The notes: generated from the sequence alone by a model not told the origin. DNA of 64,000 nt from Acidiferrimicrobium sp. IK (GCF_025499425.1 NZ_JAIMCB010000002.1:62001-126000); one strand, 5' to 3'. Shown: positions 35,798 through 43,883, counted from the first letter of the stretch. Made by a program: numbers and translations.

Positions 35798-35811
35798 TGA
35801 CAGTAGCGTCA
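35798..35811. promoter_or_regulatory. shared operator between divergent acyl-CoA dehydrogenase and SnoaL operons
   Basis: TGACAGTAGCGTCA, continued by AGT. It lies 40 nt from the leftward start and 20 nt from the rightward start. A TACCGT -10 box at 35819-35824, 7 nt before the GTG of the SnoaL gene, puts the operator over the -35 region of that promoter. Confidence 0.62.
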
Positions 35812-35831
35812 AGTGGGTTACCGTCATCGGC

Positions 35832-36299
35832 GTGACCGATCGCGTCGAGATGCAACCCTGGGTCCTGAGCGCACGTGAGCAGATCCGGGACCTCGTCGCC
35901 CGATACAACGCCAACGGCGACACCGGGCGATTCGAGCAGGTGATGGAGCTGTTCGCTCCCGACGCCGTTATGGAGGTGCCGGGCGGTCGGATCGAGGCCG
36001 GTCATGAAGGGATCCTCGGCATCTTCACCGGGGCGCAAGACCGCGGCCGCGCCGCGGATACTTCGTTCTACTTGCGGCACATGACCGCGACCCATCAGAT
36101 CGATATCCTCGACGAGGCCACCGCCGCCGGCCGCTGCTATTACCAAGTGCTCACCACTGTCGGCCTGGATCACTGGGGGCGCTACATCGACCGCTACCGC
36201 GTCGTCGAGGGTCGGTGGCGTTTCGCCCACCGGAGGGTCACCATCGACGGCCAGAGCCCCAAAAGCCTGATGGCCGGACCCACCCGGGGAGGGCAATGA
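35832..36299 (+). CDS. SnoaL-like / NTF2-fold protein
   Basis: A 155-residue cone-fold protein. I-R-D-L-V-A-R-Y-N-A-N-G-D-T-G-R-F-E-Q-V and L-F-A-P-D-A-V-M-E-V are typical of the SnoaL_4 family, which includes small isomerases, hydratases and uncharacterised helpers of catabolic clusters. The start is a leaderless GTG (TACCGT 7 nt upstream). Its stop overlaps the ATG of the hydrolase (ATGA), opening a three-gene coupled operon. Confidence 0.8.
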   Translation: MTDRVEMQPWVLSAREQIRDLVARYNANGDTGRFEQVMELFAPDAVMEVPGGRIEAGHEGILGIFTGAQDRGRAADTSFYLRHMTATHQIDILDEATAAGRCYYQVLTTVGLDHWGRYIDRYRVVEGRWRFAHRRVTIDGQSPKSLMAGPTRGGQ

Positions 36300-37087
36300 G
36301 CTCCCCGACCCCGGCAGACACCGGGCTCGAAGGAGAATCGCGGTGGGCGGCCAACGGCTCGGTCAGCCTTCACTACCTCGACCGGCGCGCCGATCGGCAC
36401 GAGCCTGCGGTCCTGTTCGTCCCCGGGTTCGGGGAGGACGCCGGAGACTACGTCGCGATGCTCGACGCAGTCGCTCCACGGCGAGCGCTCGCCGTCGATC
36501 TCCGGGGCCGCGGCCGCTCGACGGTCCCCGCAGCCGGATACCGGATCGAGGACCACGTGGCTGACCTTGACGCCATCGTCGCCGACGCCGGCCTCGGGCC
36601 GGTTCACCTGGTCACCTACTCCCGGGGCACGGCCTACGGGCTGGGATGGGCCCTCTCGGGGGGCGGACGCCAAGGGGGGCCCTCCGCCCGCGTCGCCAGC
36701 ATCACCATCGGCGACTATCCGCCCGCACATCTGGTGCCACCTGACAACCTCGCCGAAATTGCCGCCACCCGACGCTGGAGGAAGCGGGTCATGACAGATC
36801 GCATGCCGGCCACGGCCATAGCCGCCATGGTCCGCGACGCGGTCGCTGTCGACTGGTGGTCGGAGATGGCCGCCTGCGATGCGCCGGTGATGGTCATCCG
36901 GGCCGGTCCCGGTGGCATGGTGGGCGACGAGGTGGAGGCGATGTACCGTGACCGCATCCCGGGGGTACGGATGGTGACTTTCGCCGACTCCGGCCACGAC
37001 CTCTGGTCGCCCGACGCCGACCGCTTCGCAGCCACGCTGGTGTCGTGGTTGGACGAGCTGGAGAGCCAGCAGCGAGTGGCGAGATGA
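36296..37087 (+). CDS. alpha/beta hydrolase
   Basis: A 263-residue hydrolase. The nucleophile elbow reads V-T-Y-S-R-G-T-A, keeping S-x-G but replacing the first glycine of G-x-S-x-G by T. The oxyanion strand is V-L-F-V-P-G-F-G-E-D, the acid probably in V-M-V-I-R-A-G-P, and the histidine in F-A-D-S-G-H-D-L-W. ATG and stop are coupled by 4-nt overlaps on both sides. Ester or thioester hydrolysis is likely. Confidence 0.84.
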   Translation: MSSPTPADTGLEGESRWAANGSVSLHYLDRRADRHEPAVLFVPGFGEDAGDYVAMLDAVAPRRALAVDLRGRGRSTVPAAGYRIEDHVADLDAIVADAGLGPVHLVTYSRGTAYGLGWALSGGGRQGGPSARVASITIGDYPPAHLVPPDNLAEIAATRRWRKRVMTDRMPATAIAAMVRDAVAVDWWSEMAACDAPVMVIRAGPGGMVGDEVEAMYRDRIPGVRMVTFADSGHDLWSPDADRFAATLVSWLDELESQQRVAR

Positions 37088-37851
37088 CCGCCGCCGACCT
37101 GGTGCAAGTGGAGCGGGACGGACCCGTGGCCCTCCTTGTGCTCAACCGGCCCGAGGCCCGCAACGCCATGGATGCGGCCCTGGCGCAGGCCACGGTGGAT
37201 GCCATCGAAGGCTGCCAGGACGCCGCTGCCATGGTCCTCACCGGAGCCGACCCGGCCTTCTGCGCCGGCCTGGACCTACGCGCCCTCGGCGTCGATCGCC
37301 TCACGGCTCTACCGGGCTTCATCGCCGCTGCCGCCTCGTCCCAGGTGCCGATGATCGCCGCGGTTAACGGCGCGGCAGTGACCGGCGGCCTCGAGCTGGC
37401 GCTGGCCTGCGATTTCATCGTGGCGTCCGAGCAGGCCCGCTTCGCCGACACCCATCTCCGAGTCGGTGTCTACCCCGGACCCGTGTTGGTCGAGTTGCCC
37501 CGGAGGGTAGGCATGGCACGCGCCCGGGAGATGTCACTGACGGGCAACTTCGTCGACGCCGACACGGCCCTGCGGATCGGGCTGGCCAACCACGTCGTCG
37601 GGCACGAGGACCTCGTACCCTTCGCCATGGACTTGGCCCGGGCCGTCGCCGAGCAGGACGCCACGATGGTCCGGGCCATGCGGCGCGACTGGGACGCGAC
37701 GGACCGGCTGCCCGTCGCGGAGGCCCACCGGCTGCACGGGGAACACGCGGAGCAAGGCGGCTTCACGACCGTGGCTGCCGGCGACATCGCCGCCCGCCGG
37801 GAGACGGTCATTGATCGCGCTCACCGGCAAGCTCCGGACGCTGGCCCCTGA
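37084..37851 (+). CDS. enoyl-CoA hydratase/isomerase family
   Basis: A 255-residue crotonase-fold protein with A-F-C-A-G-L-D-L and V-N-G-A-A-V-T-G-G-L-E-L-A-L-A-C-D, the two oxyanion-hole segments. The C-terminal catalytic region is F-A-D-T-H-L-R-V-G-V-Y-P. A histidine/arginine pair replaces the second glutamate of classical crotonases. ATGA overlap with the hydrolase. It ends 12 nt from the convergent PPOX gene. Confidence 0.87.
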   Translation: MTAADLVQVERDGPVALLVLNRPEARNAMDAALAQATVDAIEGCQDAAAMVLTGADPAFCAGLDLRALGVDRLTALPGFIAAAASSQVPMIAAVNGAAVTGGLELALACDFIVASEQARFADTHLRVGVYPGPVLVELPRRVGMARAREMSLTGNFVDADTALRIGLANHVVGHEDLVPFAMDLARAVAEQDATMVRAMRRDWDATDRLPVAEAHRLHGEHAEQGGFTTVAAGDIAARRETVIDRAHRQAPDAGP

Positions 37852-37863
37852 GGGGCCGGGGCC

Positions 37864-38325
37864 TCACAGCTTGCGAAAATCCCACGAAACGACCTTCTCG
37901 GGCCGCAGCCTGAGCCAGCCGTGACGGCCGTCGGACACGAAGTCCCCCCCGGTCCCGAAGTACTTCTCGGCGAAGCGCCGCTCCGGGTCGGCTAGCACCT
38001 CGTCGGGAGCCGAGGTTCGGGGTACCTCCCCCACCTGCTCGAGCGAACCGGTCATCTCGACGCCCCGCAGCTCGCCGTACTCCCGGCCGGCGTCGACGAC
38101 CACGCTGACCGCCGGGTTGCGTTCGATGTCGGCCCACCGTTGGCTCTTGACGATCGAGTGCAGCCACAGCGCGCTGCTGTCCCAGACGAACCACAGCGGC
38201 GTGTTGTGCGGCGCTCCGCCCGGGCCGACCGTCGCCACTCGGCAGGTGCGCTCCTCGCCTAGGAAGCGGTCCAGCTCTTCGGCTGTCATCGCGATTCGCC
38301 GCCCCCGGCGCTGCTCCTTGGGCAT
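37864..38325 (-). CDS. pyridoxamine-5'-phosphate-oxidase-fold (PPOX/F420) protein
   Basis: A 153-residue split-barrel flavoprotein-fold protein. C-R-V-A-T-V-G-P-G-G-A-P-H-N-T-P-L-W-F-V-W and N-P-A-V-S-V-V-V-D-A-G are typical of the actinobacterial PPOX-class family that binds F420 or FMN. It is too short and divergent for pyridoxal phosphate synthesis. ATG 38325 has AGGGA about 10 nt upstream. Its role is probably reduction of a small molecule. Confidence 0.8.
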   Translation of the reverse strand: MPKEQRRGRRIAMTAEELDRFLGEERTCRVATVGPGGAPHNTPLWFVWDSSALWLHSIVKSQRWADIERNPAVSVVVDAGREYGELRGVEMTGSLEQVGEVPRTSAPDEVLADPERRFAEKYFGTGGDFVSDGRHGWLRLRPEKVVSWDFRKL

Positions 38326-38436
38326 GGTGCTAGTCCCTTCTGCCTCTCGCCCCCAGGCGGGGACCACGGCATGCTACGAGCCTGCGCCGGCGCCTTGCAG
38401 CCTGCGGGCGCTGCGGCCGGCGCCGCCGCGACCGCC

Positions 38437-38811
38437 TCAGGCCGGTCGGGCCTCGGCTTGGCGCATCGGGGCCGGGGCGCCGAGCGCGCCGCGGCGTCGG
38501 GCCCGGGCCCGGTCCGCCCGGTTCATGCCCCCCCACACCCCGTTGAGCATCGGTCCCTCCGCGAAGGCCCAGGCGCGGCATTCGTCGACGACGAGGCACC
38601 GGGCGCACACCGCTTTGGCCTGCTCGTCGGCGTTTTGCTCGTCGGTCAGCCAGGACAGCTCCCCGGCGTCGCCGTCGTTGAACCAGGAGATGTAGAAAGG
38701 GGCCTCGTGGCAGGCGGCATCGGCGTGCCAGGCGGGCCTGCTGCGCTCGAGGATGCCCAGGAGATCCTCGACGCCCAAACCCGAGGGTAGGTCGGCCGTG
38801 AAATGAGCCAT
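38437..38811 (-). CDS. WhiB-family iron-sulfur transcription factor
   Basis: A 124-residue WhiB-like protein. The first cluster cysteine is in D-A-A-C-H-E and the other three in V-C-A-R-C-L-V-V-D-E-C, the C-x2-C-x5-C pattern for a 4Fe-4S cluster. G-V-W-G-G-M is the invariant turn, followed by a basic DNA-binding tail R-A-D-R-A-R-A-R-R-R. WhiB proteins occur in Actinomycetota, so this is a strong taxon marker. The ATG at 38811 or an in-frame GTG three codons earlier could start it. TAGGAT lies farther upstream. Confidence 0.93.
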   Translation of the reverse strand: MAHFTADLPSGLGVEDLLGILERSRPAWHADAACHEAPFYISWFNDGDAGELSWLTDEQNADEQAKAVCARCLVVDECRAWAFAEGPMLNGVWGGMNRADRARARRRGALGAPAPMRQAEARPA

Positions 38812-38880
38812 AGTCAACACATCGGGTGGATCACGGAAATCCTAAGGAAAACTTCTGCCGGCGGGTGTAAAGGCGCCCGG

Positions 38881-39348
38881 TCAGGGGCCCGAAAGCGTCC
38901 CGGCCAGGTGCCGAAGCCCGCGGTGCAGGCGGTGCACGCCCTTCACCGGCTCCAGGAACATCAGCGGGCAGGCGCCGGCCACCACCGGCACGCCGCGCTG
39001 GTCGCACACCCGGACCGCCTCGTCTGACACCGCGCCGGGGCCCGCCCCCTTGAACAGCCAGATGCTGCCTACGCCCGCGTCGATGCAGTCCTCGACCACC
39101 GCCGCGGCGTGATCCCGGCCCACCATAATGATCGCCCCCGCCACCGCGCCGGGGATCGCCGCCACGGAGCGGTAGCAGTCGGCGCCCGCCACGTGAAGGG
39201 AGGTCGGATGGACCGCCACCGTGTCCACGCCGGCATCGAGGAGCGCCTCGACGATCGTCCGACCGAAGTTCTTGGGGTCGTCGGACGCGCCGACCACGGC
39301 GATGCGCCCCGAGGAGAGGAACTGCCTGGCCTCTGCGGTCACGATCAT
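38881..39348 (-). CDS. CoA-binding domain protein (YccU-like)
   Basis: A 155-residue single Rossmann-like CoA-binding protein. I-A-V-V-G-A-S-D-D-P-K-N-F-G begins the domain, I-W-L-F-K-G-A-G-P-G-A-V and A-C-P-L-M-F-L-E-P-V end it, as in small stand-alone CoA-binding proteins. GAGGAGG precedes the ATG. It is divergent from the CBS-domain gene. The precise role of this family is not established. Confidence 0.85.
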   Translation of the reverse strand: MIVTAEARQFLSSGRIAVVGASDDPKNFGRTIVEALLDAGVDTVAVHPTSLHVAGADCYRSVAAIPGAVAGAIIMVGRDHAAAVVEDCIDAGVGSIWLFKGAGPGAVSDEAVRVCDQRGVPVVAGACPLMFLEPVKGVHRLHRGLRHLAGTLSGP

Positions 39349-39416
39349 ACGGACCTCCTCTCGCCCCGCTCCCGCGGTCTGCCGACGACGCTAACCCCGC
39401 CCGCCGGGAGGTCATA

Positions 39417-39430
39417 GGGTCGAAAGCCCC
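39417..39430. promoter_or_regulatory. DosR-box-like palindrome
   Basis: GGGTCGAAAGCCCC has GGG-n-C-N4-G-n-CCC symmetry, similar to hypoxia (DevR/DosR) boxes of actinobacteria. It lies between the divergent CoA-binding and CBS genes, 103 nt before the CBS start. This is a resemblance only, with no regulator in the window. Confidence 0.25.
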
Positions 39431-39532
39431 TTCAGGCCCCGACCCGGCCACGGGCCTTCCCCGGGCGGCGGCCCGGTACTACGCTGCCGCGGGGCACCGG
39501 GACCTCACCGACGCCGCGAGGGGGGATGGCTT

Positions 39533-39964
39533 ATGAAGGTGGAAGCGCTGCTTCGCCGGAAGGGCAGCGACGTGGTGACGGTACGACCCGACGACCGTGT
39601 CGGCGTCGCGGTACGGAGCCTGACCGAGCACAACATCGGCGCGCTGGTGGTGTCCCCCGACGGGCGCACCGTCGAGGGGATCGTCTCCGAACGTGACATC
39701 GTCAACCGTCTGGGCCGGGGACCGGCCGGGCTGCTGGAGTCGACGGTGGCCTCTGTGATGGTCACCGACGTGCAGACCTGCAGCCTCGCCGATGACGTCG
39801 CGTCCCTGATGAGCGTGATGACCAACCGGCGTATCCGCCACCTGCCCGTCGTCGAGGGCGGCGCGCTGGCTGGCATGGTCAGCATCGGTGACGTCGTGAA
39901 AGCCCGGGTCGACGAGCTCGAAGAGGACCGCGACCGGCTGCACGACTTCATCAACGCCCGCTGA
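39533..39964 (+). CDS. two-CBS-domain protein
   Basis: A 143-residue protein made of a tandem CBS pair (Bateman module) at about residues 8-62 and 75-130. Visible repeats include H-N-I-G-A-L-V-V and R-R-I-R-H-L-P-V-V-E-G-G with the D-I-V-N and D-V-V-K module ends. CBS pairs bind adenosine nucleotides. GAGGGGGG precedes the ATG. It has the same length as mycobacterial Hrp1 but that is not evidence of the same job. Confidence 0.9.
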   Translation: MKVEALLRRKGSDVVTVRPDDRVGVAVRSLTEHNIGALVVSPDGRTVEGIVSERDIVNRLGRGPAGLLESTVASVMVTDVQTCSLADDVASLMSVMTNRRIRHLPVVEGGALAGMVSIGDVVKARVDELEEDRDRLHDFINAR

Positions 39965-39977
39965 GCGCCAGCCGAGC

Positions 39978-41720
39978 TCAGCGGGAAGCCGCCACGCTCC
40001 CGTCGCTCCCGGACCGGCACAGCCCGGCCGGCTCGACCGGGGCCGCGACGCCGGTCGGGGCGGCCAGGAAGTCGTAGAGGAGGATGGTCCCGTCGAGCTG
40101 GCCGACCGGGCAGTAGGCCCGGAGCCATCCGAGCTGCGAGTAGCCGCCGGCGGTGAGCACCGACGACGACACCGCCACCCACCCAGTGACAGTCCGGGGG
40201 TCGACCGCCACCAGCCGACCGGCGCGCCTGACAAGCAGCGGCCGGGCGCCTGGGATGTCCCCGACGGTCAACGCCAGGCCGGAGTACGCCACGAACGCCT
40301 TCCTCGGGGTCGCCCACCGGCGCAACGAGTAGAAGTCCTGGCCCCAGTCCTGCGACGAGTTGCTGGCCACCTGGTAGGACGGGCCGAGCCCCGGGTTGAC
40401 CCACGCCAGCGAGTGCGGAGCGGACCCGACGGTCTCCACGACGGCCACCGCGGCCGCCGCGGCCATGAGCCCCCCGGCGGCTACCGCCGCGGGTCCCCGG
40501 CGCCGAGCGGGTCGCCCGTCTTTGACGGCCCGGGACCGAAGCGCCGAGGGGACCTCGGCGATCGGCGACGCCAGGAGGGCGCACAGCGCGACGATCGGCA
40601 GCGCGTAGCGGACCCCGATGTCGCGCTTCACCTGCAGCAGCGCGATCGCCAGCGCGACGGCCGGGACCCCGAAAGCGGCCAGCACCTCCCGCCGCAGGCG
40701 TCGGGGCAGTCGGGGGTACGCGAACGGGCCGGCGAGGACCAGCGCCAGCAGCGCCCACGGCACCTTGACCGCCAAGCTGAGCGGCCAGTACCACCACCGC
40801 CCGCCGGTCCACGACCAACCCAGCAGGTAGCCGACGGCGGGCCGAGTGTCGTGGGTCAACAGGTAGCCGACGCCCTGCACGAAAGGCTCCGGCACCACGA
40901 CGTAGGGCAGGACCGAGGCCGGGTCGAACACCGCGTAGCCGGCGCTGAGCGACAGCCACCCGGCGACCGCTACGGGCAGGACGCGTCCTGCTGCGTTCCA
41001 CCGCTGCTTCCGCCACCCGGCGGCGACCACCACCAACAAGGCGACGCCGGCCAGCCCGAGCCCGTCGGCGTTGGCCAGGATCACCCCGCCGCACGCCGCT
41101 CCGAGCACCAGCAGGCGACGCCGGGACGGCGCCCGCACGGCTAGGAGCAGCGCCCACCCGAGGAGCATTGTCGCCAGGGTCATCGGCACGTCGACGCCGT
41201 CGAGGTGGGCCAGGCCGAGGGTCAACGGGTCGGCGAACCACACGACCGCGGCGAGCAGCCCGGCCAGCGGCCCGAACAGGGTCCTGCCGAGACGAAACAA
41301 AAGGAGGCCGACCGCGGCCGCCTCGGCCAGCGGGACGAGCCGGGCCAGGAGCATGACGAGGCGTAGCTTCCCGGCCCGAAGCTGGGCCTGCGCGAACGCG
41401 ACGGCGTAGGGATGCTGGTCCATGTGCCGGTAGCCGGGGGGGATCACCGGGTGCGCGAGCAGGACCGGCAGGGCGGCGAGGGCCTTGCCGAGCGCCGGGT
41501 GCTCGTCTTCGAAGGTGACGTCGTGAGCGGTCAGTGCCAGCACGCCGGCCGCTACGTATGTCGGCTCGTCGTAGGTGGGCGCGTCGGACCACGCCTGCCA
41601 GACACCGAGCGCTACGAACACCGCGCAGAGGACCACCGCGACCACGCCCGGCCACCGCCGCGCCGGCGCCTCGGGGTCAGCCGCCGAGGTGGGCGGCGCC
41701 TCCAGCACCTCGTCGGCCAT
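39978..41720 (-). CDS. GT39/ArnT-like membrane glycosyltransferase
   Basis: A 580-residue polytopic protein with about 11-12 hydrophobic helices. The first extracytoplasmic loop has A-P-T-Y-D-E-P-T-Y-V-A-A-G, where the D-E pair is the catalytic acid motif of GT-C enzymes. E-H-P-A-L-G-K follows. The C-terminal loop has S-S-Q-D-W-G-Q-D-F-Y-S-L, typical of this family. Such enzymes move a sugar from a polyprenyl phosphate to a protein or lipid at the membrane. ATG 41720 lies 7 nt after TAGTGT, a leaderless start. It is divergent from a DUF2079 gene. Confidence 0.8.
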   Translation of the reverse strand: MADEVLEAPPTSAADPEAPARRWPGVVAVVLCAVFVALGVWQAWSDAPTYDEPTYVAAGVLALTAHDVTFEDEHPALGKALAALPVLLAHPVIPPGYRHMDQHPYAVAFAQAQLRAGKLRLVMLLARLVPLAEAAAVGLLLFRLGRTLFGPLAGLLAAVVWFADPLTLGLAHLDGVDVPMTLATMLLGWALLLAVRAPSRRRLLVLGAACGGVILANADGLGLAGVALLVVVAAGWRKQRWNAAGRVLPVAVAGWLSLSAGYAVFDPASVLPYVVVPEPFVQGVGYLLTHDTRPAVGYLLGWSWTGGRWWYWPLSLAVKVPWALLALVLAGPFAYPRLPRRLRREVLAAFGVPAVALAIALLQVKRDIGVRYALPIVALCALLASPIAEVPSALRSRAVKDGRPARRRGPAAVAAGGLMAAAAAVAVVETVGSAPHSLAWVNPGLGPSYQVASNSSQDWGQDFYSLRRWATPRKAFVAYSGLALTVGDIPGARPLLVRRAGRLVAVDPRTVTGWVAVSSSVLTAGGYSQLGWLRAYCPVGQLDGTILLYDFLAAPTGVAAPVEPAGLCRSGSDGSVAASR

Positions 41721-41797
41721 GGCGCGGACACTACCGGCGCTTTCGCTTCGGCCCCCGCCACCTGCCGGGCTGCGCCCGGAGCGGTAGCGTCCCGGCG

Positions 41798-43357
41798 GTG
41801 ACCCGGTCGGAGCGTGTCGTCGCCGCCGGCGGCGCTCACCGGGACGCGGCGGCGACCCGGGAGGCCAGCCCGGCGGGGTCGGGCCCGTGGCGCAGCCCCC
41901 GGCTGCTGGCCGGCGCCGTCCTGGCCGGGTATCTGGCTGTGCTGGTCGCGATCTCGCTGCACGAGTACCGCACCTTCAACCTGAGCTGGGATTTCGGCCA
42001 GGCCGAGCAGGCCTGGCACCTGATCGCCCACGGGACCCTCGACCCCTACGACTCCCTTCACCATCACGCCTGGTGGCAGGACCACGCGGCGCTGCTGATC
42101 TGGCTGCTGGCGCCGCTGTACTGGCTGGCGCCCAACGACGGCTTGACCCTGCTCGTCGTCCAAGACGTCGCCATCGTGGTGGCGGTGGCAGCCGCCGCCG
42201 ACTGGGCGGTGCTGTTCTGCACCCGCCGAGGGGCGCGCCCGGCGGTGACCGCGACGTGCGTGTCGGCGCTCCTGGCGCTTTGCGTGTTCAACGTCGGCCT
42301 CTACGCCACGGTCCTCTACGACTTCCACGACCAGGTGCTCGGCGTCGCCTTTTTGGTGCTTACCGGTCGCGACGTCTACGCCGGCCGGAACCGTCGGGCG
42401 GTGCTGTGGGCGGCGCTCACGTTGCTGTCGATGGACCTCAGCGCCCTCAACCTGGCGGCCCTAGGAGCGGGCCTGGCCCTCACCGAGCGCCGCCTCCGCC
42501 GGCCCGGGGTGGCGATGGTCGCTGCGGGAGCGGCCTGGTACCTGGCGGCGGGACTGCTCGGCGGGACCAAGGGCACCACTCTCAGCTACTACGACGCGCT
42601 GGCCGGGCGGCGCCTGACCGGCGGCCTCGGCGACTACCTGTCCATCCTTCGGGGGGCCGCAGCCCACCCGTCGCGGGTGTGGCACCAGCTCACCGTCTAC
42701 CGCTACCGCCTCTACGAGGATTTGATCCCCTCGGGCGTGATCGGCCTGCTCGAGCCGGCGGTGCTGCTCCCGATCATCGTGGTGGTCGTCCCCGGAGCGT
42801 TGAGCTCCTACGGAGGGTTCGTCAAGCTCGGCTTCCAAAACTGCGCCGCCTACATCCTCGCCGCGCTCGGCACCGCGCTGGTCCTGGCCCGGATGGCGAC
42901 CCGGCCGGGCCACCGGTCCCGGCTGTGGCCGGTGGTGGCCGTGGCGGCGGGCGCCGTCGCCGTCGGTTTGGCCTGCGACGGGTCGGTCGCCGTTCGAGGC
43001 GCCGAGGTCGACTACAGCGTGTCGGGCGCCGCCGCGCACCAGCTCGCCGCGGTCCGCCAGCTGACACCCGCCGAGGCCGAGGTGGCGGTCCCCTTCGGCG
43101 TCGTGGGACGGTTCTCGGGCCGCCGATACGTCTACTTGATCCATGACCTGCCGTGGACGCTGCCGGTGCGAGCCAGCCGCGTCGAGGTGGTCTTCGCTCC
43201 CCGCGCCGGCAACGAATGGCTGCCGCTGCCGAAGGTCGCCGCCGCGGAAGCCGCTCTCGTCGGCCGGTACCGGGCGCGGGTCTTGTACCTCGGCTCCGAG
43301 GTGCAGGCCTACACCGTCGAGGACGCCCCCATCGGCGCCACGATCACCCTCCCGTGA
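41798..43357 (+). CDS. DUF2079-family membrane protein
   Basis: A 519-residue polytopic membrane protein with about 9-10 helices. N-L-S-W-D-F-G-Q-A-E-Q-A-W-H-L-I-A-H-G near residue 55 is the DUF2079 signature loop, and Y-D-F-H-D-Q-V-L-G follows. The C-terminal soluble tail handles an extracytoplasmic part. The family is related to GT-C glycosyltransferases but no reaction is known. GTG 41798 is leaderless (TAGCGT 7 nt upstream). Its 3' end overlaps the convergent UGSC selenoprotein gene by 14 nt. Confidence 0.8.
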   Translation: MTRSERVVAAGGAHRDAAATREASPAGSGPWRSPRLLAGAVLAGYLAVLVAISLHEYRTFNLSWDFGQAEQAWHLIAHGTLDPYDSLHHHAWWQDHAALLIWLLAPLYWLAPNDGLTLLVVQDVAIVVAVAAAADWAVLFCTRRGARPAVTATCVSALLALCVFNVGLYATVLYDFHDQVLGVAFLVLTGRDVYAGRNRRAVLWAALTLLSMDLSALNLAALGAGLALTERRLRRPGVAMVAAGAAWYLAAGLLGGTKGTTLSYYDALAGRRLTGGLGDYLSILRGAAAHPSRVWHQLTVYRYRLYEDLIPSGVIGLLEPAVLLPIIVVVVPGALSSYGGFVKLGFQNCAAYILAALGTALVLARMATRPGHRSRLWPVVAVAAGAVAVGLACDGSVAVRGAEVDYSVSGAAAHQLAAVRQLTPAEAEVAVPFGVVGRFSGRRYVYLIHDLPWTLPVRASRVEVVFAPRAGNEWLPLPKVAAAEAALVGRYRARVLYLGSEVQAYTVEDAPIGATITLP

Positions 43358-43883
43358 CGCCGCCGGGGCGTCCGAGCAGCCGGCCGACCAGCTCGTCGAG
43401 CGCAGCGTCGGCCAGCGCCCGCATCTCGTCATCGGTCCGGTCTTGGATCGGGTGGGGGACGAACACCGACGCGGGGGTCACGCCCAGCGCCGCCGACTGG
43501 GCCGCGGCGGCGTCCACGAACGTGCTCGACGCCACGAACACGCCGGGCACGCCCCGGCCTTCAAGATCGACGATGTCGTGCACACTGCACGACGTGCAGC
43601 TGCCTCAATCGGCGAGCGCCTCCATCACCGCCTGACACTCCAACGCGATCTCGTGGCGGAGGTCGATCGGCGCCGGCTTGGTGTAGGTCGGCTTCTTGTA
43701 GCGCCGGGTGACGACCCCCCGCTGGCGGAGCAGCTCCTCGATCCGGTCGAGGAACACGTTTCCTCGCGGCTTGGAGATGTCGAGCAGCCCGACGGTCACT
43801 CCGGCCAGCGACGCCAGCCGCGGCGCCAGCGGGCGGCTGGCGGAGCCGATCTCAGCGGTCGGGTCCATAAGGACTACACCCAC
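43344..43883 (-). CDS. UGSC-family selenoprotein with in-frame UGA (Sec93)
   Basis: A single 179-codon gene read through an in-frame TGA at 43607-43605. Codons 1-92 give V-V-L-M-D-P-T-A-E through A-V-M-E-A-L-A-D. The TGA is followed in frame by G-S-C-T-S-C-S-V-H-D-I-V-D-L, so the peptide is D-U-G-S-C-T-S-C, the diagnostic motif of the UGSC selenoprotein family. The downstream half (F-V-A-S-S-T-F, V-P-H-P-I-Q) continues the same fold. A perfect hairpin lies 11-29 nt after the UGA. GTG 43883 has GGAGG 7 nt upstream and overlaps the stop of the thioredoxin-fold gene, so the two are coupled. A redox role is likely, with Sec and the CxxC-like cysteines as active residues. The exact reaction is unknown. 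SelB, SelA and tRNA-Sec must be elsewhere in the genome. Confidence 0.9.
43575..43593 (-). promoter_or_regulatory. bacterial SECIS-like stem-loop
   Basis: In the mRNA sense, GTCGTGCA-GTG-TGCACGAC forms a perfect 8-bp stem with a GUG loop. The apical loop begins 20 nt after the UGA, inside the 16-37 nt range known for bacterial SECIS elements, and has a G in the first loop positions. The hairpin lies within coding sequence, as expected in bacteria. Confidence 0.75.

Noticed and set aside
20264-37851. Interpretation as a classical steroid-degradation (KstR) cluster
   Set aside because: No ring-cleavage genes or KstR-type box are seen, and the operator found is a different motif.
43344-43583. 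Separate 79-codon gene after the UGA
   Set aside because: It begins inside the conserved GSCTSC-SVHD segment and has no ribosome-binding site. The selenocysteine reading explains both halves.
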